Source: Comamonadaceae bacterium | Lineage (GTDB): Bacteria; Pseudomonadota; Gammaproteobacteria; Burkholderiales; Burkholderiaceae_C | Length of the DNA stretch: 64,000 bases | Direction: 5' to 3' | Assembly (NCBI GenBank): GCA_013297875.1 | Contig: JAAFIW010000004.1 | Location: 239,521-303,520 of the forward strand | In this document: piece by piece, positions 1 through 8,920 of the stretch | How the letters are laid out: each line of letters begins with the position of its first letter | Numbering within the stretch: the first letter of the stretch is position 1 | Made by a program: the position numbers and the translations under genes | Notes under the pieces: generated by a model | Seen by the model: the letters and a program-made list of their open reading frames with translations, nothing else | What the model was told of the DNA's origin: nothing | Database searches by the model: none

Positions 1-1089
1 AACACAGTTGCCGCCATCAACAGCATCACGCTGGACAACACCGGCATTGCCGACCTGGCAGGCAACACCGGCCTGGCGACCACGGCCTCTAATGCCTATG
101 CAGTGGAAACCACCCGCCCTGCGTTTGCCAACGCCAGCGCCCTGGGCACCAGCCTGGTGATGAACTACACCGATGCCAGCAACCTCAACGGCGTGAACAT
201 CCCCGGGGCGGGTGCCTTTGCCGTGACCACCGGCGGCGCGGCCAACGCCGTCACGGCCGTGCTCGTCAATGCCGCCGCCAAAACCGTCACGCTCACGCTG
301 ACCCGCGCCGTCGGCTTCGGCGAAGCGGTCTTTGTGGCCTACACCGACCCCACAGCAGGCGACGATGCCAACGCGATTCAAGACGCGGCGGGCAACGACG
401 CCGCCAGCCTGACGGCCACCACCGCCACCAACAACACGGCGGCTCCACCGCCTGCGCCCGCTCCGGCACCCGCAAACAGTAACGACACCGACAACGACGG
501 CGTACCCAATTCGCAAGAAAGTCAGGTGCCGGCGCTCATCCCCGGTGGCCTGACGGGCGACGGCAACGGCGACGGCTTGCTGGACACCACCCAGGCCAAC
601 GTGGTCTCAGCCCCCATGCCGGGCAACCCCACCAGCTTCGTCACCGTGGTGGCCGATTCCAACAAAGGCGTCACCGACACCGACCCGGGCCAAGCCACCA
701 TCACCAACTTCATCATTCCCGCACCACCGGCCAACCTGCCCAACGGGGCCTTCCTGCCCTTTCCGATCAGTTTCCTGGCAAACCTGGGCACCCCAACAGG
801 GGGTGTGGGCCAGACCGAGACCTTCAGCATCTTTGTCGACGCCAACAGCAACACCATGCCCAACGGCTACTGGGTCAAAACCGCCAACGGCGCCTGGAAC
901 AACATCGCCACGGCCATCGAAACGGTAGGCAACAAAGTGCGAATTGACTTTGCCATCACCGACGGCGGCCCGTTTGATGCCGATGGGCTGGTCAATGGCA
1001 GCATCGGGGTCACCGGCGCCGCAGGCACCATGCCACTGAGCATCGTCGGCCAGCCACCTGATCTGCCGCCCGGCACCTTCTGGGTCTGA
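1..1089 (+). CDS. Surface/adhesin-type protein, C-terminal part (5' end outside window)
   Basis: Open from base 1 without a start, so this is the 3' part of a longer gene; the stop is TGA at 1087-1089. The visible residues 1 to about 140 look like a SwmB-type bacterial repeat with the signatures AVETTRPAF and DPTAGDDANAIQDAAGND. A proline/alanine linker (PPPAPAPAPA) follows, then an acidic calcium-type motif (DTDNDGVPNSQES, DGNGDGLLD). The last roughly 160 residues resemble the 'choice-of-anchor U' domain found at the C-terminus of surface proteins. No sortase or PEP-CTERM tail is visible; the protein ends in GTFWV. Secreted or surface location is inferred from domain type. The export signal, if any, lies upstream of the window. 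Confidence 0.75.
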   Translation, partial: NTVAAINSITLDNTGIADLAGNTGLATTASNAYAVETTRPAFANASALGTSLVMNYTDASNLNGVNIPGAGAFAVTTGGAANAVTAVLVNAAAKTVTLTLTRAVGFGEAVFVAYTDPTAGDDANAIQDAAGNDAASLTATTATNNTAAPPPAPAPAPANSNDTDNDGVPNSQESQVPALIPGGLTGDGNGDGLLDTTQANVVSAPMPGNPTSFVTVVADSNKGVTDTDPGQATITNFIIPAPPANLPNGAFLPFPISFLANLGTPTGGVGQTETFSIFVDANSNTMPNGYWVKTANGAWNNIATAIETVGNKVRIDFAITDGGPFDADGLVNGSIGVTGAAGTMPLSIVGQPPDLPPGTFWV

Positions 1090-1156
1090 GCAAGGCGGCC
1101 AAGCCCTAACAGCCTGCTCGGGCGTCACTTTTCGTGGCAACGGGGCTTTTTCAAGC

Positions 1157-1217
1157 TAAATCGGCCGGTGGCCCATATGAATACTGCTCAAGTAGCTATT
1201 AAAGTAATAGCGATTTA
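1157..1217 (-). repeat. GCTTGAGCA dispersed element, copy 1
   Basis: Core ACTGCTCAAGTAGCTATT on the plus strand. TAAATCG (1157-1163) and CGATTTA (1211-1217) form inverted ends. The TAA stop of the next minus-strand gene lies in the right end of the element. Confidence 0.8.
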
Positions 1218-2018
1218 GGCGGGCCACTCCCAGGAAGTTGAAAAACCGACTGGCCATACCTTCCAACTTTCCGGTGGGTTGCAACGGTAGAAGTACCAAA
1301 ACTGCTGTTTTGGGTTGGGATACAACAACAAATCGTCAGGTGTGATGTCGTGCATCCGTTCTTCGCTGGTTTGTGTGGCCGCACGAAACTGCTCATCAGC
1401 CTTCACCACCCGGTGAATCACTTCGGGCGGCACCGGCCCGGTCATGGCGCACAAGGTTTCCCACAACCGAAAGCGGCTCCATGCTGTTCCCAACAAGCGC
1501 AATTGCGCAACTGACCTGCCTTTTTTGCGCACCAGCTCTACATCGGTCAGCCCTGCCAGAACCGCTTCGTAAAACGCAACATCAGGCAGCAGGTGGTCTT
1601 GCAAAAACGTCGGTTCCTGTTCGTTGACGCCGCAAATTTTCAGGGCATCGGGCAGGTCATACCGGTCCACCACGCCTTGTTTTTCGGCCGCATGCTGACC
1701 GCCAAAGTGTTTGGCGATGGGGGAGTTCACCCAGTCAGTCAGGCCATCGTCGTAGGCCTCCACCTGCATGAAGGCGCAGGTGGTCGTTCCATGGTCCGTT
1801 TGATCGAAATACGGACAGGGCCGTGCGCCGGCCCGGTAGGGCCATAGGTGGTAGCAATAGCTGCCGGATGGAATCCAGCTGGCATCCAGGTGAGCGGTGG
1901 CGCTGGGGCGGTACAGCAGGCCTTTGCTCAACATTTGCAAGCGCTCGCCCAGCAGCGCTTCTGCCCAACTGAAATCGGGCCGCGGTAAACCTTCGGCGTA
2001 TTGCACGTTGATTTTCAT
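1215..2018 (-). CDS. Unknown protein coupled to the MmeI-like restriction-modification gene
   Basis: 267 residues. I do not recognise the family. The start at 2018 is chosen because its ATG overlaps the TGA of the upstream methylase gene (ATGA, 4-bp overlap), which implies translational coupling. No signal peptide or membrane segment is evident. The first half holds a Cys/aromatic-rich stretch (SYCYHLWPYRAGARPCPYF, then TTTCAFM) that could bind metal. The second half is charged and helix-like. The tight coupling suggests a job tied to the restriction-modification enzyme, for example modulation or a second effector; this is inference from position only. The stop codon is supplied by a dispersed repeat. 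Confidence 0.7.
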   Translation of the reverse strand: MKINVQYAEGLPRPDFSWAEALLGERLQMLSKGLLYRPSATAHLDASWIPSGSYCYHLWPYRAGARPCPYFDQTDHGTTTCAFMQVEAYDDGLTDWVNSPIAKHFGGQHAAEKQGVVDRYDLPDALKICGVNEQEPTFLQDHLLPDVAFYEAVLAGLTDVELVRKKGRSVAQLRLLGTAWSRFRLWETLCAMTGPVPPEVIHRVVKADEQFRAATQTSEERMHDITPDDLLLYPNPKQQFWYFYRCNPPESWKVWPVGFSTSWEWPA

Positions 2019-5000
2019 GCCCCGCGCCACCCCAGTTCCTCACGCCGCGCGCGGCCCAGCACTTCCAGGGTTTCCAGAATGCGCGGCAGGCTGCGCTTCC
2101 ACGCGCCACGGCCTTTGAATTGGGCTTCGATGTGGCCCAGGGGCATGGCGTGGGTGCTGGCGGCTAGCAGTTGGGCCACGGCACGCACTTGGCTTGGCAG
2201 GGTGGCGGGCCAGGCCATTGGGGTGGCCGCAGGGGCCGGCAGTTCAGGCATTTCCAATGCCATTTCGGTCTGTAGCCCATGTGAAATCTGCTCGGGCAGC
2301 TCTTCATTTGATAGCGATTGAGGGCCGTCTTTGTCTTTATCAGCCAGGGTCTGCGCCCGCAGCGCCGGGTTTTGGTAGGCCGGACGCAGCCAGCGAATGC
2401 TGCCGGTGCGTTCTTCCTCGGCGCGTTGGGCATTCAGACTGACCAGATGGTGCAGCCAGTGCGTGGGCGGCTCGTGTTGCAAGCCATACGCAGTCAGCAC
2501 CGCCGCGTCCAGCTCGTCGTGCAGCTCTTTCAGCACTGCCACCAAGCCTTGGGCGTGAATGGTTTTTTCCTTGTCGGTCAGGGCAGTGCCTGCACGAAGA
2601 GCTTCCAGCACGTTGTACACGCCGGTGAGCGTCAGGCTGGGGTGGGCCGCTTGCTGGCGTTTGCGGTGCGCGTCAATCTGCTCGGCCAGCGTGGCGATGC
2701 GCTCGCGCAGTGTGGGCGTCAGGCCGGTGTCGTCGTCGGGGAAGGGGAAAGTTTCGAAGCAACGGGTTTTGTTGTAGCGGACATTACCGACGTACACCCC
2801 GATTGATCCGCCGTTCGCCAATGACCATGCCGCATGCACCAAGGACGACAACACGCCCAGGTGAAAAGCATCATCGCTCGCGATGGCAATCAGCATGTTG
2901 TCCGGCAGGATGCTGGCATCCAGAAACTGGAAGGTGCGGTGCTTGGCGGTTTCGACGGTGGCGATGTAGCGGGGGAGCTTGGCGAGTGCGGGCCGTAGCT
3001 CGCGACGTGGCTCGCCAAAAATCCACCAGTTGTTCCGGTAGGTGGCGCGATTGTTTTGCGCCCGTTCAGGTTTCACACGCTCTAACACCCATTGATAGAC
3101 AGTCGGGTAGCGTTGTCGCACTTCAAGCGCAGTCAAGCCAAACAAATCAATGACCAGCATGTTGCGTGGCGTGCCAGTTAAATCGCGGCCATTGCGGTAG
3201 GTTCGAATGATGGTGGGCACGCCGCGACCCTCACCCCTGCCCTCTCCCGCACGCGGAAGAGGGAGTAATTCAGTGGCTTGCTGTGGGGTGACGATGAAGC
3301 CGGCCCCGTGCAGCTTGACGCCAGGGGACGAAATACCCGCATTGGCTTGCAGCGCCCCCGCCGCGCTCACATTTGCCCCCACCGTCAAATCAGCATGAAT
3401 CAACCCCTGCTGCTCAGTCAGCACCACATTCACCTCGCCATGCTCGCCCGGCAGCTCTTGCACCAGGGTGAGCAAGTGGCCTTCACCGGAAAGCAGGCTC
3501 GGGCCCGCTGTTGGGGCTTTGGTTTTTGCCTTGCTTTTGGCCAGTGGCGCGGAGCGCCGCATTACCGTCATGGCAATGCGCACGGCTGCGCCATCGCTGC
3601 TGTCGACCCACGGGTGGTCAGGTATCGCAAAGGCCAGCTCCACGCCTTGGGCCATGGCGGCTTGCACCACGCGGCGGTTGAAGGTTTGGCGCAGGCTGTT
3701 GGTGGTGATCAGGCCCGCGCGGCGCAACTGGCCCTTTGCCACCAGGTCAGCCGCATGGCTCCACCAGTACATGACGAAATCGGCGCTTTCGGGCACCTCA
3801 CGCCAGGTGGCGCGCAGGGTTTGGGCGTAGCCATCGCCCAGGGTGGCGCGCAGCGGGCCTGCACCAATGAACGGCGGGTTGCCCACCACAAAATCAGCGC
3901 GCGGCCAGGCGGCTTTGCGCGGGCGGATGTAGCGCCACTGGGGCACCTGGGCGGCTTCGTCGGGCACTTGTGCGCCGGTGGTGGGGTGGGTTTTGAAGCT
4001 GGTGCCATTCCAGCGCATCAGTGTGTCGCCATAGCCGTTGCGGGCCAGTTCCATATCGGCCCAGGTGAGCACGGCGTCGCCGCACGTAATGTTGCCGTAG
4101 TCATGCACCACGGGCTCGGCCACGGCCTGGTTGCCCCGGGTGCGGATGTGCCACTGCAGGTAACCAATCCACAGCACCAGCTCGGCCAGCGCTGCGGCGC
4201 GGGGGTTCAGCTCAATGCCCAGCAGTTGCTGCAAGGTCACGGTTTCGCCGTCCAGCCCCAGGGCTGATTGGGTTTGGCCCAAGGCTTCCAGCTGGTTGAT
4301 GACTTCGCCTTCGAGGCGCTTCAAGTGCTCCAGCGTCACATACAAAAAATTGCCGCTGCCGCAAGCCGGGTCGAGCACGCGCAGGCTGCACAGCTGGTGG
4401 TGAAAGGCGCGCACCTGGGCAATGGCTTCGGGCAATTTGCCGTCTTGCGCGAGCACCAGCGCAGCGGCCTGCGCATCGGCCCAATCGGCCCGCAGGGGCT
4501 GCACCACGGTGGGCAGCACCAGGCGCTCCACGTAGGCGCGGGGCGTGTAGTGGGCACCCAGGGCGTGGCGCTCGGTGGGGTCGAGCGCGCGCTCCAGCAG
4601 GGTGCCAAAAATGGCGGGCTCCACCTCGCGCCAGTTGCTTTTGGCCGCTTGAATCAGCAGGTCGATCTGTGGGGCGTTCATCAGCAGGGCGTAGCCGTCG
4701 GCATTGCTTTCTTTGAACAATTTGCCGTTGAAACGCAGCACGGGTGCCGCCAGCGCAGCCGAGAAGCCGCCTCGGTCCATGTCGGCCCAGAGCACGCGCA
4801 GCATGTGGGCCAAGGTTTGCGGCTGGGCTTGGTGGGTTTGCAGCAGGCCCAGAAAGCTGCCCACACCGTTGATTTTGGGCAGCAGTTGCACGTCTTCGGC
4901 AAACATGCTGAACAGGCAGCGGGTGAGAAACGCGGCCACTTGCAGCGGTGGGTGGCCCGTGCTTTCCAGCGACTTGGCCAGTTGGGCCAGCTTGTCGGCC

Positions 5001-5632
5001 ACCTCGCGGGTCACGCGGGCGCTGATGCGGGCCGGGTTCAGGCTTTCCGCGTCGAGCCAGATGCGGCGCAACTGCTCGCGCACCTCGGTGCGTGCCAGGT
5101 CAGCCAGCGCCAGGCGGTGGCTGCGCGGGTCAGGAAAGGGCGTGTAGGTGGCACCGCTGCGGGTGAATTCAGCGTACAGCTCGATCACGTTGCCCACATC
5201 CACCACCAGCAAAAACGGTGGGCGGCCTTCGCTGGCGGGCAGGGCGCGGGCATAGCCTTCGGCCTGGGATCGGGCACGCAGCAAGGCGTCGTCAAAACCT
5301 TTTGTGGGGAGTTTGGGGCCGGAACCCAGCAGGCCAGGGCTGCGCAGCTTTTTGGCCTCCAGCACAAAACAGTTGCGCCGGTAGCAGTCAATGCGCCCGG
5401 CGCTGGCGGTGCCGTCGCCATGGCGAAAGGTGACGGGCCGCTCGAACATATAGCTCTGGTCGGCGGTGGCGTGCGGTTTGGGCACGTCCAGCAGCTCGCA
5501 CAAGTCAGCCACAAAACTCTGTGCGGTGGCCAGCTCGCTGGCGGTGACGCCGGTCCAGCGCGCAATGAAGGCGGCGGCTCGGGCAGCGGTTTGCTCAGCG
5601 TCGCTGGGTTCAGGGGGAACTTCAGTTTTCAT
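2015..5632 (-). CDS. MmeI-like type IIL/IIG restriction-modification enzyme
   Basis: 1205 residues, a single chain with cleavage and N6-adenine methylation functions. The N-terminal nuclease motif is D82-X9-E92-A-K94 (within RIDCYRRNCFVLEAKK), the spacing known for MmeI. A helical spacer follows. The methylase domain has SAM motif DPACGSGNF near residue 420, GIELNPRA, and catalytic NPPF near residue 583. A target-recognition region and a C-terminal helical domain complete the MmeI_N/hel/Mtase/TRD/C order. Residues about 788-803 (LPLPRAGEGRGEGRG) are encoded by a dispersed repeat inserted near the Mtase/TRD junction. No separate restriction subunit, helicase or BREX/DISARM gene is nearby. Defence against foreign DNA is the expected role; target site unknown. 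Confidence 0.85.
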   Translation of the reverse strand: MKTEVPPEPSDAEQTAARAAAFIARWTGVTASELATAQSFVADLCELLDVPKPHATADQSYMFERPVTFRHGDGTASAGRIDCYRRNCFVLEAKKLRSPGLLGSGPKLPTKGFDDALLRARSQAEGYARALPASEGRPPFLLVVDVGNVIELYAEFTRSGATYTPFPDPRSHRLALADLARTEVREQLRRIWLDAESLNPARISARVTREVADKLAQLAKSLESTGHPPLQVAAFLTRCLFSMFAEDVQLLPKINGVGSFLGLLQTHQAQPQTLAHMLRVLWADMDRGGFSAALAAPVLRFNGKLFKESNADGYALLMNAPQIDLLIQAAKSNWREVEPAIFGTLLERALDPTERHALGAHYTPRAYVERLVLPTVVQPLRADWADAQAAALVLAQDGKLPEAIAQVRAFHHQLCSLRVLDPACGSGNFLYVTLEHLKRLEGEVINQLEALGQTQSALGLDGETVTLQQLLGIELNPRAAALAELVLWIGYLQWHIRTRGNQAVAEPVVHDYGNITCGDAVLTWADMELARNGYGDTLMRWNGTSFKTHPTTGAQVPDEAAQVPQWRYIRPRKAAWPRADFVVGNPPFIGAGPLRATLGDGYAQTLRATWREVPESADFVMYWWSHAADLVAKGQLRRAGLITTNSLRQTFNRRVVQAAMAQGVELAFAIPDHPWVDSSDGAAVRIAMTVMRRSAPLAKSKAKTKAPTAGPSLLSGEGHLLTLVQELPGEHGEVNVVLTEQQGLIHADLTVGANVSAAGALQANAGISSPGVKLHGAGFIVTPQQATELLPLPRAGEGRGEGRGVPTIIRTYRNGRDLTGTPRNMLVIDLFGLTALEVRQRYPTVYQWVLERVKPERAQNNRATYRNNWWIFGEPRRELRPALAKLPRYIATVETAKHRTFQFLDASILPDNMLIAIASDDAFHLGVLSSLVHAAWSLANGGSIGVYVGNVRYNKTRCFETFPFPDDDTGLTPTLRERIATLAEQIDAHRKRQQAAHPSLTLTGVYNVLEALRAGTALTDKEKTIHAQGLVAVLKELHDELDAAVLTAYGLQHEPPTHWLHHLVSLNAQRAEEERTGSIRWLRPAYQNPALRAQTLADKDKDGPQSLSNEELPEQISHGLQTEMALEMPELPAPAATPMAWPATLPSQVRAVAQLLAASTHAMPLGHIEAQFKGRGAWKRSLPRILETLEVLGRARREELGWRGA
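3228..3265. repeat. CCTCTCCC-type palindromic repeat inside the restriction-modification gene
   Basis: The left part matches CCTCACCCCTGCCCTCTCCC, followed by the palindromic GGAAGAGGG arm. It is read in frame as LPLPRAGEGRGEG. Related copies lie at 11914-12022, 27759-27796 and 49979-50016. Confidence 0.8.
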
Positions 5633-5639
5633 TGCTTCT

Positions 5640-5688
5640 TTTTTAATAGCTGCTTGAGCAGTATTTACATGGGCTACAGCCCATTTTT
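5640..5688 (+). repeat. GCTTGAGCA dispersed element, copy 2
   Basis: Core ATAGCTGCTTGAGCAGTATT followed by the hairpin GGGCTACAGCCC. It lies between two minus-strand genes and encodes the last residues (NGL) and the TAG stop of the CRP/FNR-type regulator. Confidence 0.85.
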
Positions 5689-6459
5689 GCTTAAAAACAG
5701 GCTGCTGCGCAGCGCCACCAGATCCAGCACGCGCAGGCCGCCATATTCAATGCGAATACAGCCCTGATCTTGCAGCGCCGCCAGCGCTTCGTTCACGCGC
5801 TGGCGCGACAGGCCTACCAGGTAGGCCAGCTCCTGCTGGGTGATGCGCAGGATGTCGCCCACGCCGGGGTAGAGCACGGGGTTGAACAGCGCGGCCAGGC
5901 TGCGGGCCACGCGCACGTCGGGGTTGGTCAGGCGGTCAATTTCGCGGGCGGCGATGAACTGGCCCAAGCGCTCGTTGAGCTGGTTCATCACAAAGCGGTT
6001 AAAGCCAATCGAGTGGTCCAGCAACCAGTGAAAGCTGTCCACCGGCAGGCCGGCCACCACGCTTTTGCGCAGCGCCTGGATGTTGTAGCGGTAGGGCTCG
6101 CGCTTCATGGCGGTGCCCTCGCCAAACCAGCCACCGGGCGGCACGCCGGTAAACGTCATGGTCTGGCCCTGGGCGTTGTCGGTGCTCATTTTCAGCAAGC
6201 CTTCCACCACGCCAAACCAGTAAGTGACCGGCTTGCCCAGGCGGCACACGTAGTCGCCGGGGAAGGCCTCGCCCACAGTCAGTTGTTGCTCGGCCTGCAA
6301 GCGTTCCGCCGGCTTGAGCTGAACCAGCCAGGGAATGCCCAAAAGCTCGCTAGCTGTCGGTGGGCGGCGACGCTGATGCAAAGAAACATCTGTCGGGCGG
6401 ACGGAATGGGACGGCACGCGGGAAGTTCTCCTGGTGATTTCCCGCGAATTGTCAGTCAA
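5674..6459 (-). CDS. CRP/FNR-family transcriptional regulator
   Basis: Up to 261 residues. A cyclic-nucleotide-binding-type beta roll spans about 60-165 (PGDYVCRLGKPVTYWFG, PPGGWFGEG). A winged helix-turn-helix spans about 195-245 (TQQELAYLVGLSRQRVNEAL). There is no FNR-type N-terminal Cys cluster. The first roughly 15 codons coincide with a dyad operator (6417-6461), so the real start may be downstream: the conserved region begins at PPTASELLGIPW, and GTG or TTG codons near 6417 and 6384 are candidates. If so, the dyad is its own promoter operator. A near copy of the dyad lies before the ligase gene at 8996, so control of that operon is plausible. Confidence 0.85.
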   Translation of the reverse strand: MTDNSREITRRTSRVPSHSVRPTDVSLHQRRRPPTASELLGIPWLVQLKPAERLQAEQQLTVGEAFPGDYVCRLGKPVTYWFGVVEGLLKMSTDNAQGQTMTFTGVPPGGWFGEGTAMKREPYRYNIQALRKSVVAGLPVDSFHWLLDHSIGFNRFVMNQLNERLGQFIAAREIDRLTNPDVRVARSLAALFNPVLYPGVGDILRITQQELAYLVGLSRQRVNEALAALQDQGCIRIEYGGLRVLDLVALRSSLFLSKNGL

Positions 6460-6461
6460 AC
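6417..6461. promoter_or_regulatory. Dyad operator candidate, copy 1
   Basis: CGCGGGAA (6417-6424) and TTCCCGCG (6439-6446) are perfect 8-bp arms, followed by AATTGTC and TCAAAC. About three quarters of the bases match 8921-8966. It lies at the 5' end of the CRP/FNR-type gene, as expected for autoregulation. Confidence 0.5.
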
Positions 6462-6483
6462 CGCACCACGCGAAAAACCCGTA

Positions 6484-8124
6484 TCAGCTTGCCGCAGCCA
6501 CCACCTCTATGGCTGTGCTGCGAATCAACGCCAGTGCGTTGTCCACCTGTGACGGGCCATGCCACAAATGGGTGGACAGTCGGATGGGGAACTCATTGAC
6601 CGTGGTGTCGGCCGCGGTCAGGCGTGGCACGGTGGTGTTGCGCACCACCAGGTTGCGTTCGCCCAACAAGGTCACCAAACGGCTCGACGGCGACGCCGTA
6701 ACGGTGGCGTTGGTCGCGGTCGAACGGCGAATCAGCGCTTTCGTGCCGTCCAACCCGAAGAACGGGTTGAACGAGGTCAGCGCAGAGCTGAGCAGCGGAT
6801 CGCGCGGAGTGGACAAGGCCTCAGCACCCCAAATGTCCACAATGCGCGCCTTGGCGTAAGCAGATAGCGCGAGCACATAGGTCTCAATGTCTTTGCGCCC
6901 GATGCTGTCCCAGTCTGCACAGGCCTGTGCTACGCCATTGATCAGCGGTACATGCATGCTGCCAATGCTCTGGATTGCCGCCGCAATATCGTAGTCGCCG
7001 CGCTGGCTCCAGGGTACCGTTTGGGTAGTGCTGCCGGTGCGAAACGGCCGCGAACCCGCTTGCAGCGTGGTGTTTGCACTGCTGGTGACCACCGGAAAGT
7101 AAGGCGGCAAGGTGGCAGCCGCATTAGGTCTGGCACGGTTTCGCACGATCAGAATGCCGGTGGAGCCAGGGCTGCACTGCCACTTATGCGCAGCGCCCGC
7201 CATGAAGTCCACGCCCAGGTCGGCATAGTTGTAGGCCATCATGCCGGGCAGGTGGGCACCGTCGCAAATGGAAATCAGGTTGAATTCCTTGCAGACCCGC
7301 ATGATCTGGTCAATCGGCAGCATGATGCCAGTCAGGAAAGTCGGGCTGGACCACATGATGGCGCGCACCTTTTGTCCCTGGGCCTGCGCCGCCAGCACCT
7401 CGTTGCGAAACAGCGTGTAGTACAGCTGCGCGGTATGAGGGGCCATGGAGCCGTCTGCCAACATCACGGTGCCATCACCCACCGGCAATTTGATGCGCCG
7501 CGAAATGATGCCGTAGCGCTCGACTGCTACGCCAAGCGGCACGTCGCCGCCCGGATGCTCCTGGTTGGTGGTGATCACCACATCGCCGCGGTCCCAGGGT
7601 ATGCCCAGCAGCACCTTGGACATGCCGTCCGACGTGTTGTAGCTGACCACCAGCTCGTCGGGCTCCACACCAAAGCCACGGCCTGCCAGGGTGCCCGTGC
7701 CGCGCGCAATGGCGGTGCGCTGGGTCAGAAAGTTGCTGTAGCCGTTTTGCGATTCGACGGCATAGGTCTGGTTTTCTGCCGCAAACCGCGTCAGCACCGA
7801 CTGCGGCATGGAGCCCGCCGTACCGATATTCATGAACACTTTTTGCGGGTTCAGCACGAAGCGGCCGCGCACGGCGGTCCAAAAACTCTCGTTGGCCAAA
7901 AGCTGGGCACGCAAGGTCTCCGCGGCAGTGGGCACCGCCTGCGCCTCGGCGCCGCCGCAGCCCACCAGAGCAACCGCGGACAAAGAGCCCATTCCAACCC
8001 CCAGGACTTTCATGAAATCGCGTCGCATCGGCGACCAGTTTGAAATGTCTTGCGGGTGCGTGTTTGAATCGGAGGCACGACGGGAATCCACATCCCGTCC
8101 GCTCGGCGTTACTGCATTCGTCAT
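6484..8124 (-). CDS. Tat-exported, lipoprotein-type PLP-dependent enzyme (aminotransferase class V fold)
   Basis: 546 residues. The start at 8124 (MTNAV) has GGAG six bases upstream; an in-frame ATG 12 bases earlier overlaps that site. After about 35 residues comes a twin-arginine signal MRRDFMKVLGVG with hydrophobic stretch and lipobox-like LVGCG, predicting Tat export and lipid attachment. The mature part resembles the isopenicillin-N epimerase/cysteine desulfurase family, with the PLP lysine in GAAHKW, SICDGAHLPG before it, and NQEHPGGD. Tat export fits a cofactor enzyme folded in the cytoplasm. It sits upstream of the CRP/FNR-type gene and downstream of the exported RidA-like gene on the same strand. 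Substrate unknown. Confidence 0.8.
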   Translation of the reverse strand: MTNAVTPSGRDVDSRRASDSNTHPQDISNWSPMRRDFMKVLGVGMGSLSAVALVGCGGAEAQAVPTAAETLRAQLLANESFWTAVRGRFVLNPQKVFMNIGTAGSMPQSVLTRFAAENQTYAVESQNGYSNFLTQRTAIARGTGTLAGRGFGVEPDELVVSYNTSDGMSKVLLGIPWDRGDVVITTNQEHPGGDVPLGVAVERYGIISRRIKLPVGDGTVMLADGSMAPHTAQLYYTLFRNEVLAAQAQGQKVRAIMWSSPTFLTGIMLPIDQIMRVCKEFNLISICDGAHLPGMMAYNYADLGVDFMAGAAHKWQCSPGSTGILIVRNRARPNAAATLPPYFPVVTSSANTTLQAGSRPFRTGSTTQTVPWSQRGDYDIAAAIQSIGSMHVPLINGVAQACADWDSIGRKDIETYVLALSAYAKARIVDIWGAEALSTPRDPLLSSALTSFNPFFGLDGTKALIRRSTATNATVTASPSSRLVTLLGERNLVVRNTTVPRLTAADTTVNEFPIRLSTHLWHGPSQVDNALALIRSTAIEVVAAAS

Positions 8125-8336
8125 GGACTTCTCCAAATAAAAAGATCAGACACTGAACAAAATTGCCGGTATGCACTGTTTGGGTAGCCATATGGCTCAG
8201 CCTGGTGCAGCTGCGCTGAGCCAACCTTGTAGATTGGCCTGGTTGTGCAACAAGGCTTGTTGCGCCGCGAGAACGCGACGCATGTCTTCACACAGGCCAG
8301 TAGCTGGCTGGCACTCGGGTTTGGAACATGCGCGAT

Positions 8337-8786
8337 CTACTTGGTCGCGACGACCGCTATTTCGATCTTCACGTCGCGCGGCAGTCGCGCCACCTCGACC
8401 GTGGCCCGCCCGGGCGGGTTGGTCTTGAAGTACTCGGCGTAAACCGTATTCATAGCGCCGAATTCGTTCAGATCTTTCAAATAGACGTTCGACATCACCA
8501 CGTTGTCGTAACTCATGCCTTGTGATTTGAGCTTGGCACCGATGTAGTTCAACACCACACGGGTCTGCTCCTGGATCGTGGCACCCTCAATGCCGTTGCC
8601 AGCTTTGTTCAGGGGAATGACGCCTGCCAGGTAGTAGGTGTTGCCAGCCTGGACTATCTGGGAGTAAGGGCCAATGGCCGGGTACACGTCTGACGTGGAA
8701 TGAATGACTTTGCCCGTGTTGGCACAACCGGCCAACATCGCCATGACTGACAAACACGCCAACCGGGTTCGAATTTGCTTCTTCAT
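8337..8786 (-). CDS. RidA-family lipoprotein (exported enamine/imine deaminase-like)
   Basis: 149 residues. The start at 8786 (MKKQIRTR) is preceded by AAGGA with a good spacer, favouring it over the ATG 12 bases upstream. It has a lipoprotein signal ending in MLAGC. The mature domain is RidA/YjgF-like: GPYSQIVQAGNTYYLAG, NVYLKDLNEF, and the substrate-binding arginine in PGRATVEVARLP. Most RidA proteins are cytoplasmic and hydrolyse reactive enamines made by PLP enzymes. Here the protein is exported and adjacent (200-bp gap) to an exported PLP enzyme, suggesting a periplasmic pair. The gap 8137-8336 shows no gene or clear terminator. Confidence 0.85.
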   Translation of the reverse strand: MKKQIRTRLACLSVMAMLAGCANTGKVIHSTSDVYPAIGPYSQIVQAGNTYYLAGVIPLNKAGNGIEGATIQEQTRVVLNYIGAKLKSQGMSYDNVVMSNVYLKDLNEFGAMNTVYAEYFKTNPPGRATVEVARLPRDVKIEIAVVATK

Positions 8787-8920
8787 AAGGTCCTTCAAGT
8801 TGCGAAATGAATTACCCCCTGAAAACCCGTATTAGCAAGTCTTGGGCCTATCTGTTATTGACTTTTGCTGGATACGAACCGGGCAAAAGTTTGCGAACCG
8901 TAGAAACGGGGCGGGAAAAA

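Noticed and set aside
2015..5632. BREX PglX or DISARM methylase
   Set aside because: The D-X9-EAK nuclease motif and domain order fit MmeI, and none of the other BREX or DISARM genes are nearby.
6484..8820. Insertion sequence carrying the PLP/RidA genes
   Set aside because: Flanking near-direct repeats are short and imperfect and no transposase is encoded; kept only as a hypothesis about module insertion.
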